Assembly (NCBI RefSeq): GCF_037198315.1
Contig: NZ_CP144913.1
Coordinates: forward strand, 744,001-808,000
Reading direction: 5' to 3'
Source of the DNA: Janibacter sp. A1S7
Lineage (GTDB): Bacteria > Actinomycetota > Actinomycetes > Actinomycetales > Dermatophilaceae
DNA length: 64,000 bases
The number at the start of each line of letters is the position of its first letter. Positions within the stretch are counted from its first letter, which is position 1. Below, in pieces: positions 43,498-52,737 of the stretch. The notes under the pieces were generated by a model. The model was not told where the DNA came from. It saw only the letters and a list, made by a program, of their open reading frames with translations, and did no database searches. The position numbers and the translations under genes are program-made.

Positions 43498-44880
43498 GTG
43501 AGCGCTAACTCTGGCAAGCACCATGTCGTCATCATCGGATCCGGCTTCGGCGGTCTCTTCGCCGCGAAGGAGCTGGGCAACGAGGACGTGGACGTCACGC
43601 TGATCTCGCGGACGAGCCACCACCTCTTCCAGCCGCTGCTGTACCAGGTGGCCACCGGCATCCTGTCCGAGGGGGACATCGCTCCGACGACCCGCGACAT
43701 CCTCGGGCGCCAGCGCAACGTGCGCGTCATCCTCGGCGACGTCCAGCACATCGACGTCGAGGCACGCACCGTCAGCTCGACCTCCCTCAACCAGCACACG
43801 GTCACGCCCTACGACAGCCTGATCGTCGCGGCGGGTGCCGGTCAGTCCTACTTCGGCAACAACCACTTCGCCCGGTTCGCCCCGGGGATGAAGAGCATCG
43901 ACGACGCGCTCGAGCTGCGGGGCCGCATCTTCGGTTCCTTCGAGCTGGCCGAGACGTCCACCGACCCCGAGCAGCGGCGACGGCTGCTCACCTTCGTGGT
44001 CGTCGGCGCCGGCCCCACGGGCGTGGAGATGGCCGGGCAGATCGCCGAGCTGGCCCAGCGCACCCTGGCGCACGAGTTCCGCCACATCGACCCCGGCGAG
44101 GCGCGGGTCATCCTCCTGGACGGTGCGCCGAAGGTGCTGCCCACCTTCGGTGACCGGCTCAGCGACAAGGCGCGACGCAGCCTGGAGAAGCAGGGCGTCG
44201 AGGTCCAGCTCGAGGCGATGGTGACCGATGTCGACCAGTACGGCATCCAGGTCAAGGACGGCGACGGCGGCCGGCGCACCATCGAGACGATGACCAAGGT
44301 CTGGGCGGCCGGCGTGGCCGGCTCGCCGCTCGGCGCGATGCTCGCCGAGCAGACCGATGTCGAGGTCGACCGTGCCGGACGCCTGCACGTCGAGGACGAC
44401 CTGACGGTCCCGGGACACCCCGAGATCTTCGTCGTCGGCGACATGATCAACCTCAAGGGGTACCCGGGCGTCGCCCAGCTGGCCATCCAGGGCGGTCGCT
44501 ACGCGGCCAAGTCGATCCTCGGCCGGCTCGAGGGCACGACGGACCAGGCGCCCTTCCGGTACCGGGACAAGGGCTCCATGGCCACGATCTCGAAGTACTC
44601 CGCCGTGGCCAGCATCGGCCGGATCAACTTCACCGGTTTCCTCGCCTGGCTCGCGTGGCTGGCCGTGCACCTCATGGCCATGGTCGGCTTCAAGAACCGC
44701 ATCTCCACGCTGCTGAACTGGATCATCACCTTCGTCGGGGACAACCGCAACGAGCGGGTCTCGACCTTCCAGCAGGTCTTCGCGCGCACGGCGATGCAGG
44801 ATCTCGGGCCGAGCGCCTACCCGAATCTGGCGGACCCGGGATCCGACGGCGAGGACGAGCTGGAGCGCAACGCGTCGTAG
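43498..44880 (+). CDS. Type II NADH:quinone dehydrogenase (NDH-2)
   Basis: A 460-residue FAD enzyme: VVIIGSGFGGLFAAKEL at the N terminus (FAD), VVVGAGPTGVEMAGQIAEL (NADH site), EIFVVGDMI (second FAD contact), and AQLAIQGGRYAAK with the quinone-site AQ.A.Q-like motif. A hydrophobic C-terminal segment (FLAWLAWLAVHLMAMVGF) anchors it peripherally to the membrane. Non-proton-pumping NADH oxidation for the respiratory chain. GTG 43498 begins the conserved part. Confidence 0.92.
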   Translation: MSANSGKHHVVIIGSGFGGLFAAKELGNEDVDVTLISRTSHHLFQPLLYQVATGILSEGDIAPTTRDILGRQRNVRVILGDVQHIDVEARTVSSTSLNQHTVTPYDSLIVAAGAGQSYFGNNHFARFAPGMKSIDDALELRGRIFGSFELAETSTDPEQRRRLLTFVVVGAGPTGVEMAGQIAELAQRTLAHEFRHIDPGEARVILLDGAPKVLPTFGDRLSDKARRSLEKQGVEVQLEAMVTDVDQYGIQVKDGDGGRRTIETMTKVWAAGVAGSPLGAMLAEQTDVEVDRAGRLHVEDDLTVPGHPEIFVVGDMINLKGYPGVAQLAIQGGRYAAKSILGRLEGTTDQAPFRYRDKGSMATISKYSAVASIGRINFTGFLAWLAWLAVHLMAMVGFKNRISTLLNWIITFVGDNRNERVSTFQQVFARTAMQDLGPSAYPNLADPGSDGEDELERNAS

Positions 44881-44889
44881 GCTCGAGGC

Positions 44890-46185
44890 ATGCCTCTGGA
44901 CTTCCCTTTTGAGGACCACACCCTGCCCAACGGGCTGCGCGTCATCGTGCAGCCCGACGCCACGACACCGACGGTGACCCTCAACATGTGGGTGGGCGTC
45001 GGCTCCCGGCACGAGGAGCGGGGCGCAACCGGCTTCGCCCACCTCTTCGAGCACCTGATGTTCCAGGGGAGCGAGAACGTCGCCAACGGTGAGCACTTCC
45101 AGGCGCTCATGGGCGTCGGTGGTCGGCTCAACGCGACGACGTGGTTCGACCGCACGACCTACTTCGAGACGATCCCCTCCGGGGCGCTCGAGCTCGCCCT
45201 GTGGCTCGAGGCCGACCGGCACGCCAACCTCCTGGCCGCGGTGACGCAGGACAACCTCGACAACCAGCGCGACGTCGTCAAGGAGGAGAAGCGCCAGCGC
45301 TACGACAACCAGCCGTACGGCCAGGCGATGACGCGGGTCTACGCGACCGTCTTCCCCGAGGGCCACCCGTACCACCACCCGACGATCGGCTCGATGGCTG
45401 ACCTCGACGCCGCGACGGTGGCGGACGTGCACGACTTCTTCCGTCGGCACTACGCCCCGGACAACACCGTGCTGACGATCGTCGGTGACGTCACCGCGGA
45501 GCGTGGGCTGGAGCTCGTCGAGCGCTACTTCGGTCACCTCGAGCACCATGCCGAGCCGCGAAGGGGGCCGGTCGCCCCCCTTCGCCCCCTGTCGGAGCCG
45601 GCCCGCGAGGAGATCGTCGACGAGGTGCCCAACGACCGCATCCACCTCGCCTTCCGCCTGCCTGCCGAGGCGGGCGACACCCGGGACCAGTTCCTCGCCT
45701 CGTCGATGGCCCTGGACTGCGTCGGTGGGCTCAGCTTCTCGCCGCTGGAGCAGCGTCTCGTGCGGGACGAGCAGCGCGCCAATGCCATCGACGTCGGGGC
45801 GATGGGCTTCGTCGACGGGGTGTCCCTCGGCCTGGTGGTCGTCGACGTCGCCGACGGTGTGGACACGCAGGAGCTGGAGGAGCAGGTGTGCGCCGAGCTG
45901 GCCGCCTTCGCCGACGCCGGGCCGACGCCGGAGCAGATGGAGGCGGTGCGGGCGCAGGCGGAGCGCGCGTGGCTGTCCGCGCTGGCCGCCAAGGACGAGC
46001 GTGCCGACCTGATCAGCCACTACACGTGCCTGCACGACGACCCGGGCTACATCAACACCTTCCTCGACCGGATCGCGAGGATCACCCCGCAGGACGTGCG
46101 CGCCGCCGCGGACACGTGGCTGCGCCCGCAGCACCGCGCCGCCGTCGTCTACCGGGCCGCCGAGGAGCAGGAGGAGGCAGCATGA
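44890..46185 (+). CDS. M16-family zinc peptidase, catalytic subunit
   Basis: A 431-residue protein. The inverted zinc motif HxxEH appears as FAHLFEHLMFQGS with the distal Glu expected about 75 residues on in KEEKRQR. It belongs to the insulinase/processing-peptidase family. Together with the next gene it makes the two-chain M16B arrangement in which one subunit carries zinc and the other helps form the cavity. The gene starts 9 bp after NDH-2 and overlaps its partner by 4 bp. An inverted GCGAAGGGGG/CCCCCCTTCGC hairpin lies inside at about 45558-45585. Confidence 0.92.
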   Translation: MPLDFPFEDHTLPNGLRVIVQPDATTPTVTLNMWVGVGSRHEERGATGFAHLFEHLMFQGSENVANGEHFQALMGVGGRLNATTWFDRTTYFETIPSGALELALWLEADRHANLLAAVTQDNLDNQRDVVKEEKRQRYDNQPYGQAMTRVYATVFPEGHPYHHPTIGSMADLDAATVADVHDFFRRHYAPDNTVLTIVGDVTAERGLELVERYFGHLEHHAEPRRGPVAPLRPLSEPAREEIVDEVPNDRIHLAFRLPAEAGDTRDQFLASSMALDCVGGLSFSPLEQRLVRDEQRANAIDVGAMGFVDGVSLGLVVVDVADGVDTQELEEQVCAELAAFADAGPTPEQMEAVRAQAERAWLSALAAKDERADLISHYTCLHDDPGYINTFLDRIARITPQDVRAAADTWLRPQHRAAVVYRAAEEQEEAA

Positions 46186-47540
46186 GTAGTCCCACCGTCC
46201 CGCGTCCGCAGGTCGCCGCGCCGGGGGAGTGGTTCTTCCCCCAGCCGCGTGAGCTCACGCTGCCGAACGGCATCGGTGCCCTCGTGCACCACGTGCCCGG
46301 CCAGTACGTGATCTCGGTGCGCCTGACCGTTCCGGTCGCACTGCGCCACGAGCCGACGGACAAGGAGGGCGTCGCCTGGGTCATGGCGCGCCTGCTCGAC
46401 GAGGGCACCCGCACGCACGACCAGCGAGAGCTGTCGGAGCTGCTCGAGCGCCGCGGTATCGCACTGGGTGCCGGGATGAGCGAGGCAGCGCTCGGTGTCG
46501 ACCTGGATGTGCCGCAGCGCTTCCTCGGTGAGGCACTGGAGCTGCTCACCGAGTGCGTTCGCGAGCCCGTCTTCGAGGAGGCGGAGGTCTCGCGCATCGT
46601 GCGTACCCGGCTGGCCGAGATCGAGCAGGAGCGGGCCTCGGCCGGACGCCGCGCCTACAAGGAGTGGGCGAGGACCTACTACGACCCCACCATCCGCGCC
46701 TCGCGCCCCGGTGGCGGTGAGGCCGAGACCGTGGCCGACGTGACCCGCGAGGACGTCGTCGGCTTCCATGCCGCCCACGTCCACCCCGAGGGGACGACGG
46801 TCGTCGTGGCCGGCGACCTCACCGGGGTCGACGTCGAGGAGCTGCTCGGCTCGACGCTCGGTGGCTGGACGACCGCGGGTCGCGCGCGGCCGGTCGACCG
46901 TGAGCCGGCCCCGCGTGCCGCTGACGCCGCGAGGGTCGTCCTCGTCGACCGTCCCGGCTCGGTGCAGTCGGAGATCCTCATCGGCGCTCCGGGACCGGAC
47001 CGTCGGGTGACGACCGGATGGGCACCCTTCCCGGTCCTCGCCTACATCCTGGGGGGCGCGCCGAATGCCCGCATCGACCAGGTGCTGCGCGAGGAGAAGG
47101 GCTACACGTACGGCATCCGCTCCGGGTTCCGTCCGCGCCAGGTCGGCTCGGCGTTCACCGTCGCCGGGTCCGTGCGCGCCGACTCGACCGTGGACTCCCT
47201 TCGTCTGCTCACGGAGATCTTGGCCGGTGCGGGGGACGGCTTCACGCAGGAGGAGACCCGCGCCGGTGTCGACTTCATGACCCTCACCGCCCCGGGTCGA
47301 TACGACACTGCGGACGCCATCGCCGACGAGACGGCGGGGCTGGCCGGTGACGAGTTGCCGCTGTCCTTCACCAGCGACACGATCGCCGCCATGCGTCGGC
47401 TGACCGCGGATGACCTCAGCCGCGCCTGGCGCGAGCAGGTCACCCACGAGTGGACGGTCGTCGTCGTCGGCGATGCCTCGCTCTACAAGGACCAGGTCGA
47501 GGACCTCGGGCTCGGACCGGTCACCGTCGTCCCCAACTGA
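46182..47540 (+). CDS. M16-family peptidase partner subunit (inactive site)
   Basis: A 452-residue M16 homologue starting FFPQPRELTLPNGIGALVHHV. At the position of HxxEH it reads KEGVAWVMARLLDEGT, so the zinc ligands are missing. The Arg/Tyr pair of the second domain is retained (EEKGYTYGIRSGF), the substrate-binding element contributed by the non-catalytic subunit. ATG 46182 overlaps the first subunit's stop (ATGA). Expected to form a heterodimer with the upstream product. Confidence 0.9.
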   Translation: MSSPTVPRPQVAAPGEWFFPQPRELTLPNGIGALVHHVPGQYVISVRLTVPVALRHEPTDKEGVAWVMARLLDEGTRTHDQRELSELLERRGIALGAGMSEAALGVDLDVPQRFLGEALELLTECVREPVFEEAEVSRIVRTRLAEIEQERASAGRRAYKEWARTYYDPTIRASRPGGGEAETVADVTREDVVGFHAAHVHPEGTTVVVAGDLTGVDVEELLGSTLGGWTTAGRARPVDREPAPRAADAARVVLVDRPGSVQSEILIGAPGPDRRVTTGWAPFPVLAYILGGAPNARIDQVLREEKGYTYGIRSGFRPRQVGSAFTVAGSVRADSTVDSLRLLTEILAGAGDGFTQEETRAGVDFMTLTAPGRYDTADAIADETAGLAGDELPLSFTSDTIAAMRRLTADDLSRAWREQVTHEWTVVVVGDASLYKDQVEDLGLGPVTVVPN

Positions 47541-47544
47541 CCGC

Positions 47545-47616
47545 GCACAGGAGGGACTCCTGGTGCAGGACCCCCGATAACTGTGGGGTGTCGGTCACCA
47601 GGAGTCCCCCTGGTGC
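47545..47616. repeat. 72-bp imperfect palindrome, left copy
   Basis: The arms GCACAGGAGGGACTCCTGGTG (split over 21 nt, 18 of 21 paired) and CACCAGGAGTCCCCCTGGTGC enclose a core with ACCCC/GGGGT and GGGGTGTCGGT. It begins 5 bp after the M16 stop and ends 71 bp before the DUF559-type gene. A related copy of the same length lies at 48544-48615. Confidence 0.85.
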
Positions 47617-47687
47617 ACACGGATCCTGTCCACAAGCCGCGGACATGTGGTCGTGTCGTCCCCAGATCGGTGGGGACGGCAGAACGG

Positions 47688-48536
47688 ATGGTGGAGTGCG
47701 GATGGGCTGGGGCGATGCTCTACACCTACAGGCAGCTGCGTGGCGAACGCTACTCACGCCGCACGATCGACACACTGGTGGCCGCCGGGACGTTGAGGCG
47801 GGCGGGACGCTTCTTCGCCTCCCGGTCCGAGGACGACGTCGTGGTCGAGGCTCTCCGTCGCGGGTTGCGGCCCACGTGCCTCACGGCAGCCGAGCACCAC
47901 GGACTGTGGATACCCCCGGGCTCTGGTACCCACGTCCATGGTCGACGGCGGGTCGACGTCCCGGACTCCTACGTCGGTCACGGATGGCACCGCGTGTGGC
48001 CGGAGGACCTGCCGGTGGCATCCCCGGCCCTGCTCATCGAGCACGCGGCCCGGTGTCTCGACCCACTCGATGTGGGCATCCTCGCTGACTCCGCGCTGCG
48101 ACAGGGCAGGCTGCACGAGTCGCAGCTCGACGTCATCCGTGGGGCAGTGCCACGACCGGTCCGCCGCGTGCTGACGCGAGCCAGTGCCTCCGCGGAGTCG
48201 GGGACGGAGAGCAAGGTCCGGCTGTACTTCCAGCTGCGCAACATCCCGGTCCGGGCCCAGGTCGAGATCCCCGGAGTCGGCCGCGTGGACCTGCTGGTCG
48301 GCCGGCGCTGGATCGTCGAGCTCGACAGCCGGGCCCACCACACCGGTGAGTCGGGGTACGAGTACGACCGGGAGCGGGACGGCTGTGCCCTCCAGCTGGG
48401 GTACTTCACCACGCGGCTGACGCACACGATGGTCTTCGGACAGTGGGGGCAGACCCAGACCCGGTTGGCGCAGATCACCGCGTCCCGGCAGCATCTCCTG
48501 CCCCCGGAACGATGGATCCGCAGTCGCCGGGCGTGA
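47688..48536 (+). CDS. AbiEi-N/DUF559 (Vsr-like) nuclease-domain protein
   Basis: A 282-residue protein from ATG 47688; ATG 47715 is an alternative. Residues about 10-45 (YTYRQLRGERYSRRTIDTLV..GTLRRAG) form a winged helix like the AbiEi antitoxin N-terminal domain. Residues about 165-250 match DUF559/Vsr-type PD-(D/E)xK nucleases: E170/E174, VDLLVG with D201, ELD at 211-213, H217 and the YDRERD patch at 226-231. Such fusions are common orphan genes in actinobacteria, called type IV toxin-antitoxin-like or DUF559 proteins, with no proven activity. It is flanked on both sides by related 72-bp palindromes; the right one starts 7 bp after the stop. No toxin partner gene is adjacent. Confidence 0.72.
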   Translation: MVECGWAGAMLYTYRQLRGERYSRRTIDTLVAAGTLRRAGRFFASRSEDDVVVEALRRGLRPTCLTAAEHHGLWIPPGSGTHVHGRRRVDVPDSYVGHGWHRVWPEDLPVASPALLIEHAARCLDPLDVGILADSALRQGRLHESQLDVIRGAVPRPVRRVLTRASASAESGTESKVRLYFQLRNIPVRAQVEIPGVGRVDLLVGRRWIVELDSRAHHTGESGYEYDRERDGCALQLGYFTTRLTHTMVFGQWGQTQTRLAQITASRQHLLPPERWIRSRRA

Positions 48537-48543
48537 TCGCCGT

Positions 48544-48615
48544 GCACGAGAGGGACTCCCAGCGAGCAACGGCCGGAAAATTCGGGGTGTCGGTTGCCCA
48601 GAGGCCCTCTTGTGC
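48544..48615. repeat. 72-bp imperfect palindrome, right copy
   Basis: Same length and orientation as the copy at 47545-47616; about 49 of 72 positions agree without gaps, including GGGACTCC and GGGGTGTCGGT. The arms GCACGAGAGGGACTC and its near-complement ending CTTGTGC enclose a GCAAC/GTTGC inner stem. No T tract follows. Confidence 0.85.
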
Positions 48616-48744
48616 GCCGGGTGACCTCGACCGGACGCGAGCGCACGGCGAGCATCACCCAACGTGAGTGATGTCCTCGGCGCGGGGCCTCCCTACGGTG
48701 ATTGGGTCACTCATCACGGGTGACCACGAGACCTGGGGGTAGCC

Positions 48745-49179
48745 ATGCAGGACACGGGCGACATGACACAAGAATCCCGGGGCGGTCGCACGTCCGCTGC
48801 CCCACCGAGTGCGTGGGCCACCGGTTGGACCGTCTTCGCCGGGACGATCCTCGTCCTCACCGGGATCTTCCAGATCATCGCCGGCATCGTCGCGGTCGGC
48901 AGCGGTGAGCTCTACGTCGTGACGAACGACTGGCTCTTCCAGTTCGACGTGACGACGTGGGGGTGGATCCACCTCGTCCTGGGTGTGGTGCTGCTGCTGT
49001 CGGGCATCGGCATCTTCACCGGGAACGTCGTGGCCCGCTCCATCGGCGTGCTCATCGCCGGCCTCAGTGCCATCGCGGCCTTCATGTGGCTGCCGTACTA
49101 CCCGTTGTGGGGGGTCATCATCATCGCCCTCGACGTGGCGGTCATCTGGGCCCTGACCACCCGGTCATCCGGGTCCTGA
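48745..49179 (+). CDS. Small four-TM membrane protein (DUF7144-like)
   Basis: A 144-residue protein with about 20 polar residues then four hydrophobic segments: GWTVFAGTILVLTGIFQIIAG, WIHLVLGVVLLLSGIGIFTG, SIGVLIAGLSAIAAFMWLP and LWGVIIIALDVAVIWAL. The pattern WA.G...F.G..L...G....I.G matches the DUF7144/DUF4383-like small actinobacterial membrane proteins. The start ATG 48745 has GGGGGT upstream. Function unknown. It is convergent with gadB. Confidence 0.75.
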   Translation: MQDTGDMTQESRGGRTSAAPPSAWATGWTVFAGTILVLTGIFQIIAGIVAVGSGELYVVTNDWLFQFDVTTWGWIHLVLGVVLLLSGIGIFTGNVVARSIGVLIAGLSAIAAFMWLPYYPLWGVIIIALDVAVIWALTTRSSGS

Positions 49180-49195
49180 CCACACGTCGGGGCAG

Positions 49196-50575
49196 TCAGT
49201 GGCCGGGACCGGTCATGATCTTGCGGCGCTCGGACTCGTGTGCGCCGCCCTTCTTGTCCAGCGTGGTACACGCCTCGTCGATGTCTCGGGCGAGCGTGTC
49301 GACGTGCTCACGACTCATCGTCTCCTTGACGAGGGCTCGCATGATCGTCACCTCGTGCGCGTCCGGGGGCAGGGTGTAGGCCGGGACCATCCAGCCGCGC
49401 TCGGCGGACAGCTGCCAGGCGATGTCGAACTCGTCGTAGCCGGGGTCCTCGGCGAGCCGGAACGCGACGAGGGGCAGCTGCTCCTCGTCCTCGCCGATGA
49501 TCTCGAAGCGGCCCATCGCCGTGAGCTGTTCGGTCAGTGCTCGCGCATTCGTCTGCATGTTCCTCATGACGTACCGGTATCCGTCGCGGCCGTACCGCAC
49601 CAGGTTGTAGTACTGGGCGAGCAGCATCGCCGAACCGGTGGAGAAGTTCAGCGTGAAGGTCTCGTCGGTCGTGCCGAGGTAGTTCTCGGTGAAAATGAGA
49701 TCCGGGGCCAGGTCGGCCTTCTCACGGAAGATCAACCATCCGATCCCCGGGTAGACCAGACCGAACTTGTGGCCGGAGACATTGATCGAGCGCACCTGGT
49801 CCAGTCGGAAGTCCCACGCCGAGTCGGGGTAGAGGAAGGGCCACACGAATCCACCGCTGGCGGCGTCGACGTGCAGGGGGATGTCGAGATCGCGTTTGGT
49901 CTTCACCCGCACCAGCAGGTCGTTGATCCCGATGACGTCGTCCTTGTGTCCGGTGAACGTCGTCCCCAGCACCGCAGCCACGCCGATGGTGTTCTCGTCG
50001 AGGTGGGGCTCCACGTCCTCCGGGCCGATGGTGTACTTGCCGGGCCGCAGCGGGACGATGCGTGGTTCGACATCGAAGTAGCGACAGAACTTCTCCCACA
50101 CGACGTGGACGTCACCACCGAAGACGAGGTTGGGCGCCTGCGGCGAGTCGCGGTCGAGACCGCGACGCTGCCGCCAGTTCCACTTCAGTGACAGCGCTCC
50201 GAGCATGATCGCCTCCGAGGAGCCCTGGGTGCGGGCTCCGGTGGTCGGGCCCGGCGCATGGAAGAGGTCGGCGAGCATCCGGATGCACCGTTGCTCGATC
50301 TCCGCGGTCCGCGGGTACTCGGCGTGGTCGATGAAGTTCCGGTGGAGGTTGGTGGCGATGATCCGCTGCGCCTCCGGTTCCATCCACGTCGTGACGAAGG
50401 TGGCGAGGTTGCGGGCGGGGTCGCCCTCCAGCGCGAGGTCCTCACTGACCAGACGCATCGCGTCCTGGGCCGACATGCCGGAGTCGGGAAAGGTCCGGTT
50501 GGGCACCTCCCGGGTGACGAAGCGATTGCCGAAGAGGGCCGAGTCGTCCTGCGATGACCGGGTGTGCTCGTCCAC
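49196..50575 (-). CDS. gadB: Glutamate decarboxylase (PLP-dependent)
   Basis: A 459-residue group II decarboxylase: NFIDHAEYPRTAEIEQRC, GSSEAIMLGALSLKW, HVDAASGGFVWPFLYP, and the PLP-Lys motif INVSGHKFGLVYPG. It converts glutamate to GABA, consuming a proton. The C terminus lacks no obvious part. No GadC antiporter or other acid-resistance gene is nearby, so it may serve GABA metabolism or pH balance through another exchanger. GTG 50575 has GGGGAAG 3-9 bases before it; the open frame upstream has no family similarity. Confidence 0.93.
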   Translation of the reverse strand: MDEHTRSSQDDSALFGNRFVTREVPNRTFPDSGMSAQDAMRLVSEDLALEGDPARNLATFVTTWMEPEAQRIIATNLHRNFIDHAEYPRTAEIEQRCIRMLADLFHAPGPTTGARTQGSSEAIMLGALSLKWNWRQRRGLDRDSPQAPNLVFGGDVHVVWEKFCRYFDVEPRIVPLRPGKYTIGPEDVEPHLDENTIGVAAVLGTTFTGHKDDVIGINDLLVRVKTKRDLDIPLHVDAASGGFVWPFLYPDSAWDFRLDQVRSINVSGHKFGLVYPGIGWLIFREKADLAPDLIFTENYLGTTDETFTLNFSTGSAMLLAQYYNLVRYGRDGYRYVMRNMQTNARALTEQLTAMGRFEIIGEDEEQLPLVAFRLAEDPGYDEFDIAWQLSAERGWMVPAYTLPPDAHEVTIMRALVKETMSREHVDTLARDIDEACTTLDKKGGAHESERRKIMTGPGH

Positions 50576-50716
50576 GTGCTTCCCCTGTTCACTCGACGGC
50601 GCGGACCTCGACTCGCCCGACGCACCCGGGGAGCGCTTCTCGTGCACGGCCGATCCGGGGTGGTACGAGCGTGGCACCGTGGGGAGCCGGTGACATCACC
50701 TGATCCGGGTGAGACC

Positions 50717-50740
50717 GGGCCGCGGCGCGTGCCGCGGTCC
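50717..50740 (-). terminator. Hairpin after hisN
   Basis: GGGCCGCGGC and GCCGCGGTCC pair (one G-T wobble) around GCGT, 36 bp beyond the hisN stop. No T tract. This is the only structure in the 200-bp gap between gadB and hisN. Confidence 0.45.
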
Positions 50741-50775
50741 CGACTGCGCCGGAGCCCCGACAGCGCCGGGAGGGG

Positions 50776-51570
50776 TCAGGCGTCGGGCTCCAGACGCCGC
50801 AGCACCTCGTCGTGCAGCAACCCGTTGCTGGCGACGGCATTGCCGCCCCAGGGCCCACGCTCGCCGTCCAGCGACGTGAACCGGCCCCCTGCCTCCTCGA
50901 CGATCGCGACGAGGGCCGCCATGTCGTACAGCTCGAGCTCGGGCTCGGCAGCCACGTCGACCGCTCCCTCCGCGACGAGCATGTAGGACCAGAAGTCCCC
51001 GTACGCCCGTGTGCGCCACAGGTCGGAGGTGAGGTTGAGGAAGGACCGGCCGCGGCCCCCTTCGCGCCAGCCCTCGAGCGAGCTGTACGAGAGCGATGCG
51101 TCGCCGATCTGCGAGACCTGGGACACCGAGATGGAGCGGGCCTGCGCGAGCGACCGCCCGGTCCAGGCGCCGGCCCCCTGCGCGGCCCACCAGCGGCGGC
51201 CGAGCGCGGGAGCGGCGACGAGCCCCATGACGCACTCGTCCCCATCGACCAGGCCGATCAGGGTGGCCCAGACGGGGACGCCGCGGACGTAGTTCTTCGT
51301 CCCGTCGATCGGGTCGATGATCCAGCGGCGGTCGCCGGATCCGGTGGTGCCGAACTCCTCGCCGACGACCGCATCCCGGCCGCGGGAGCGCGAGAGCTGG
51401 GAGCGGATGGTCTCCTCGCAGGCTCGATCCGCGTCGCTGACCGGGGTCAGGTCCGGCTTGGACTCGACGACGAGGTCATCGGCCCGGAACCGGGCCATCG
51501 TGATCTGCTCGACCCGGTCGGCGAGGACGTGGGCCAGTTGGAGGTCGTCGGCGTACGGGCTCGCGGGCAT
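50776..51570 (-). CDS. hisN: Histidinol-phosphatase, inositol-monophosphatase family (HisN)
   Basis: A 264-residue Mg-dependent phosphatase: VGEEFG (metal Glu), [15 protein letters not shown] (metal Asp pair) and [17 protein letters not shown] (C-terminal metal Asp). [16 protein letters not shown] at the start matches actinobacterial HisN, which removes phosphate from histidinol-phosphate. ATG 51570 is preferred over the ATG ten codons upstream because homologues begin near here. Last gene of aroA-rsgA-hisN. Confidence 0.88.
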   Translation of the reverse strand: MPASPYADDLQLAHVLADRVEQITMARFRADDLVVESKPDLTPVSDADRACEETIRSQLSRSRGRDAVVGEEFGTTGSGDRRWIIDPIDGTKNYVRGVPVWATLIGLVDGDECVMGLVAAPALGRRWWAAQGAGAWTGRSLAQARSISVSQVSQIGDASLSYSSLEGWREGGRGRSFLNLTSDLWRTRAYGDFWSYMLVAEGAVDVAAEPELELYDMAALVAIVEEAGGRFTSLDGERGPWGGNAVASNGLLHDEVLRRLEPDA

Positions 51571-51627
51571 CTCGTCAACGTACCCGAGCAGGCCGCCCAT
51601 GCGTGGATCGTGTCGCGGTGCAGCCGA

Positions 51628-52737
51628 TCAGGAGTCCTCGCCGGAGCGCGCTCGCAGCAGCCGGCGAAGGGAGTCCAGCCGCTGCTCCCCGCCCGGCCCG
51701 GCGTGGCCCTCCCGCACCCAGGCATCGAGCGCGCAGTCGTCCTCGTCGTGGCTGCATCCGCGCGGACAGCGGGCGTCGGCGCCCGCCCAGAGCTCAGGGA
51801 AGTGACGGATGATCGTGTCCGCCTCGACGTGCGCGAGCCCGAAGGAGCGGATGCCGGGCGTGTCGATGATCCACCCGGCCGCGTCCGGGTCTGCACGCAA
51901 CTGCTGAGGCTCGTGCGACTGGTCCGGGTCCCCGTCGGGCAACTGCCCCAGCAGATTCGGATCCAGGGGTGGCAGACGCAGGGCGAGGGCACTGGTGGAG
52001 GTGTGGCGGCCGCGGCCGGTGACGTCGTTGACGTGGCCAGTGGCCCGGTGGGCCGCCGGCACGAGTGCGTTGACGAGCGTGGACTTGCCGACGCCGGAGT
52101 GCCCGACGAGGACGGAGACCCGTCCGGTCAGGCGCTCGCGCAGCTCGAGCAGGTCAGTGGGCTCGGCGCCGTCCTGCATCGAGGTGACGACGTGCGGCAC
52201 GTCCAGTGGCGCGTACTGCGCCAGGAAGTCGTCCGCCGACGCGAGGTCGGCCTTCGTCAGCACGAGCAGCGGGTCCATGCCGGCGTCGTACGCGGCGACG
52301 AGGCACCGGTCGATCAGGCGCGGCCGCGGCTCGGGGTCGGCCAGCGCCGCGACGACGACGAGCTGGTCGGCGTTGGCGACGATGACCCGCTCGACCGGGT
52401 CGGTGTCGTCGGCGGTGCGGCGCAGGACGGTCTGACGCTCCTCGACGCGCACGATCCGGGCGAGGGTGTCGCGCCGCCCGGACGTGTCACCGACCATGCC
52501 GACCCGGTCGCCGACGACGATCGGGGTGCGGCCGAGCTCGCGGGCACGCATGGCGGTGACCACGCGCTCGGGGGCGCCCGGTACGAGGGTCGTCCAGCGT
52601 CCCCGGTCGACGGCGGTGACGCGACCGATGATCGCGTCCTCGTGCTTGGGGCGTTCCTTGGTGCGCGGTCGTGAACCCCGGCGGTTGGGGCGCACGCGGA
52701 CGTCGGACTCGTCCCACTGGCGCGCCGAGCGACCCAT
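51628..52737 (-). CDS. rsgA: Ribosome small-subunit-dependent GTPase RsgA
   Basis: A 369-residue circularly permuted GTPase: an Arg-rich N-terminal extension, OB fold (IIGRVTAVDRG), TKADLAS (G4), then GHSGVGKSTLVNALVP (G1), VIDTPG-type WIIDTPGIRSFGL (G3), and a zinc motif RCPRGCSHDEDDCAL (three Cys and one His). Late-stage 30S maturation. Start and aroA stop overlap by one base (TGATG), showing coupling. Confidence 0.93.
   Translation of the reverse strand: MGRSARQWDESDVRVRPNRRGSRPRTKERPKHEDAIIGRVTAVDRGRWTTLVPGAPERVVTAMRARELGRTPIVVGDRVGMVGDTSGRRDTLARIVRVEERQTVLRRTADDTDPVERVIVANADQLVVVAALADPEPRPRLIDRCLVAAYDAGMDPLLVLTKADLASADDFLAQYAPLDVPHVVTSMQDGAEPTDLLELRERLTGRVSVLVGHSGVGKSTLVNALVPAAHRATGHVNDVTGRGRHTSTSALALRLPPLDPNLLGQLPDGDPDQSHEPQQLRADPDAAGWIIDTPGIRSFGLAHVEADTIIRHFPELWAGADARCPRGCSHDEDDCALDAWVREGHAGPGGEQRLDSLRRLLRARSGEDS

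Noticed and set aside
43180..46134. Very long minus-strand open frame opposite NDH-2 and the M16 genes
   Set aside because: High-G+C shadow frame: Arg/Val/Asp/Gly/Leu-rich without domains, entirely antisense to three genes with clear family motifs.
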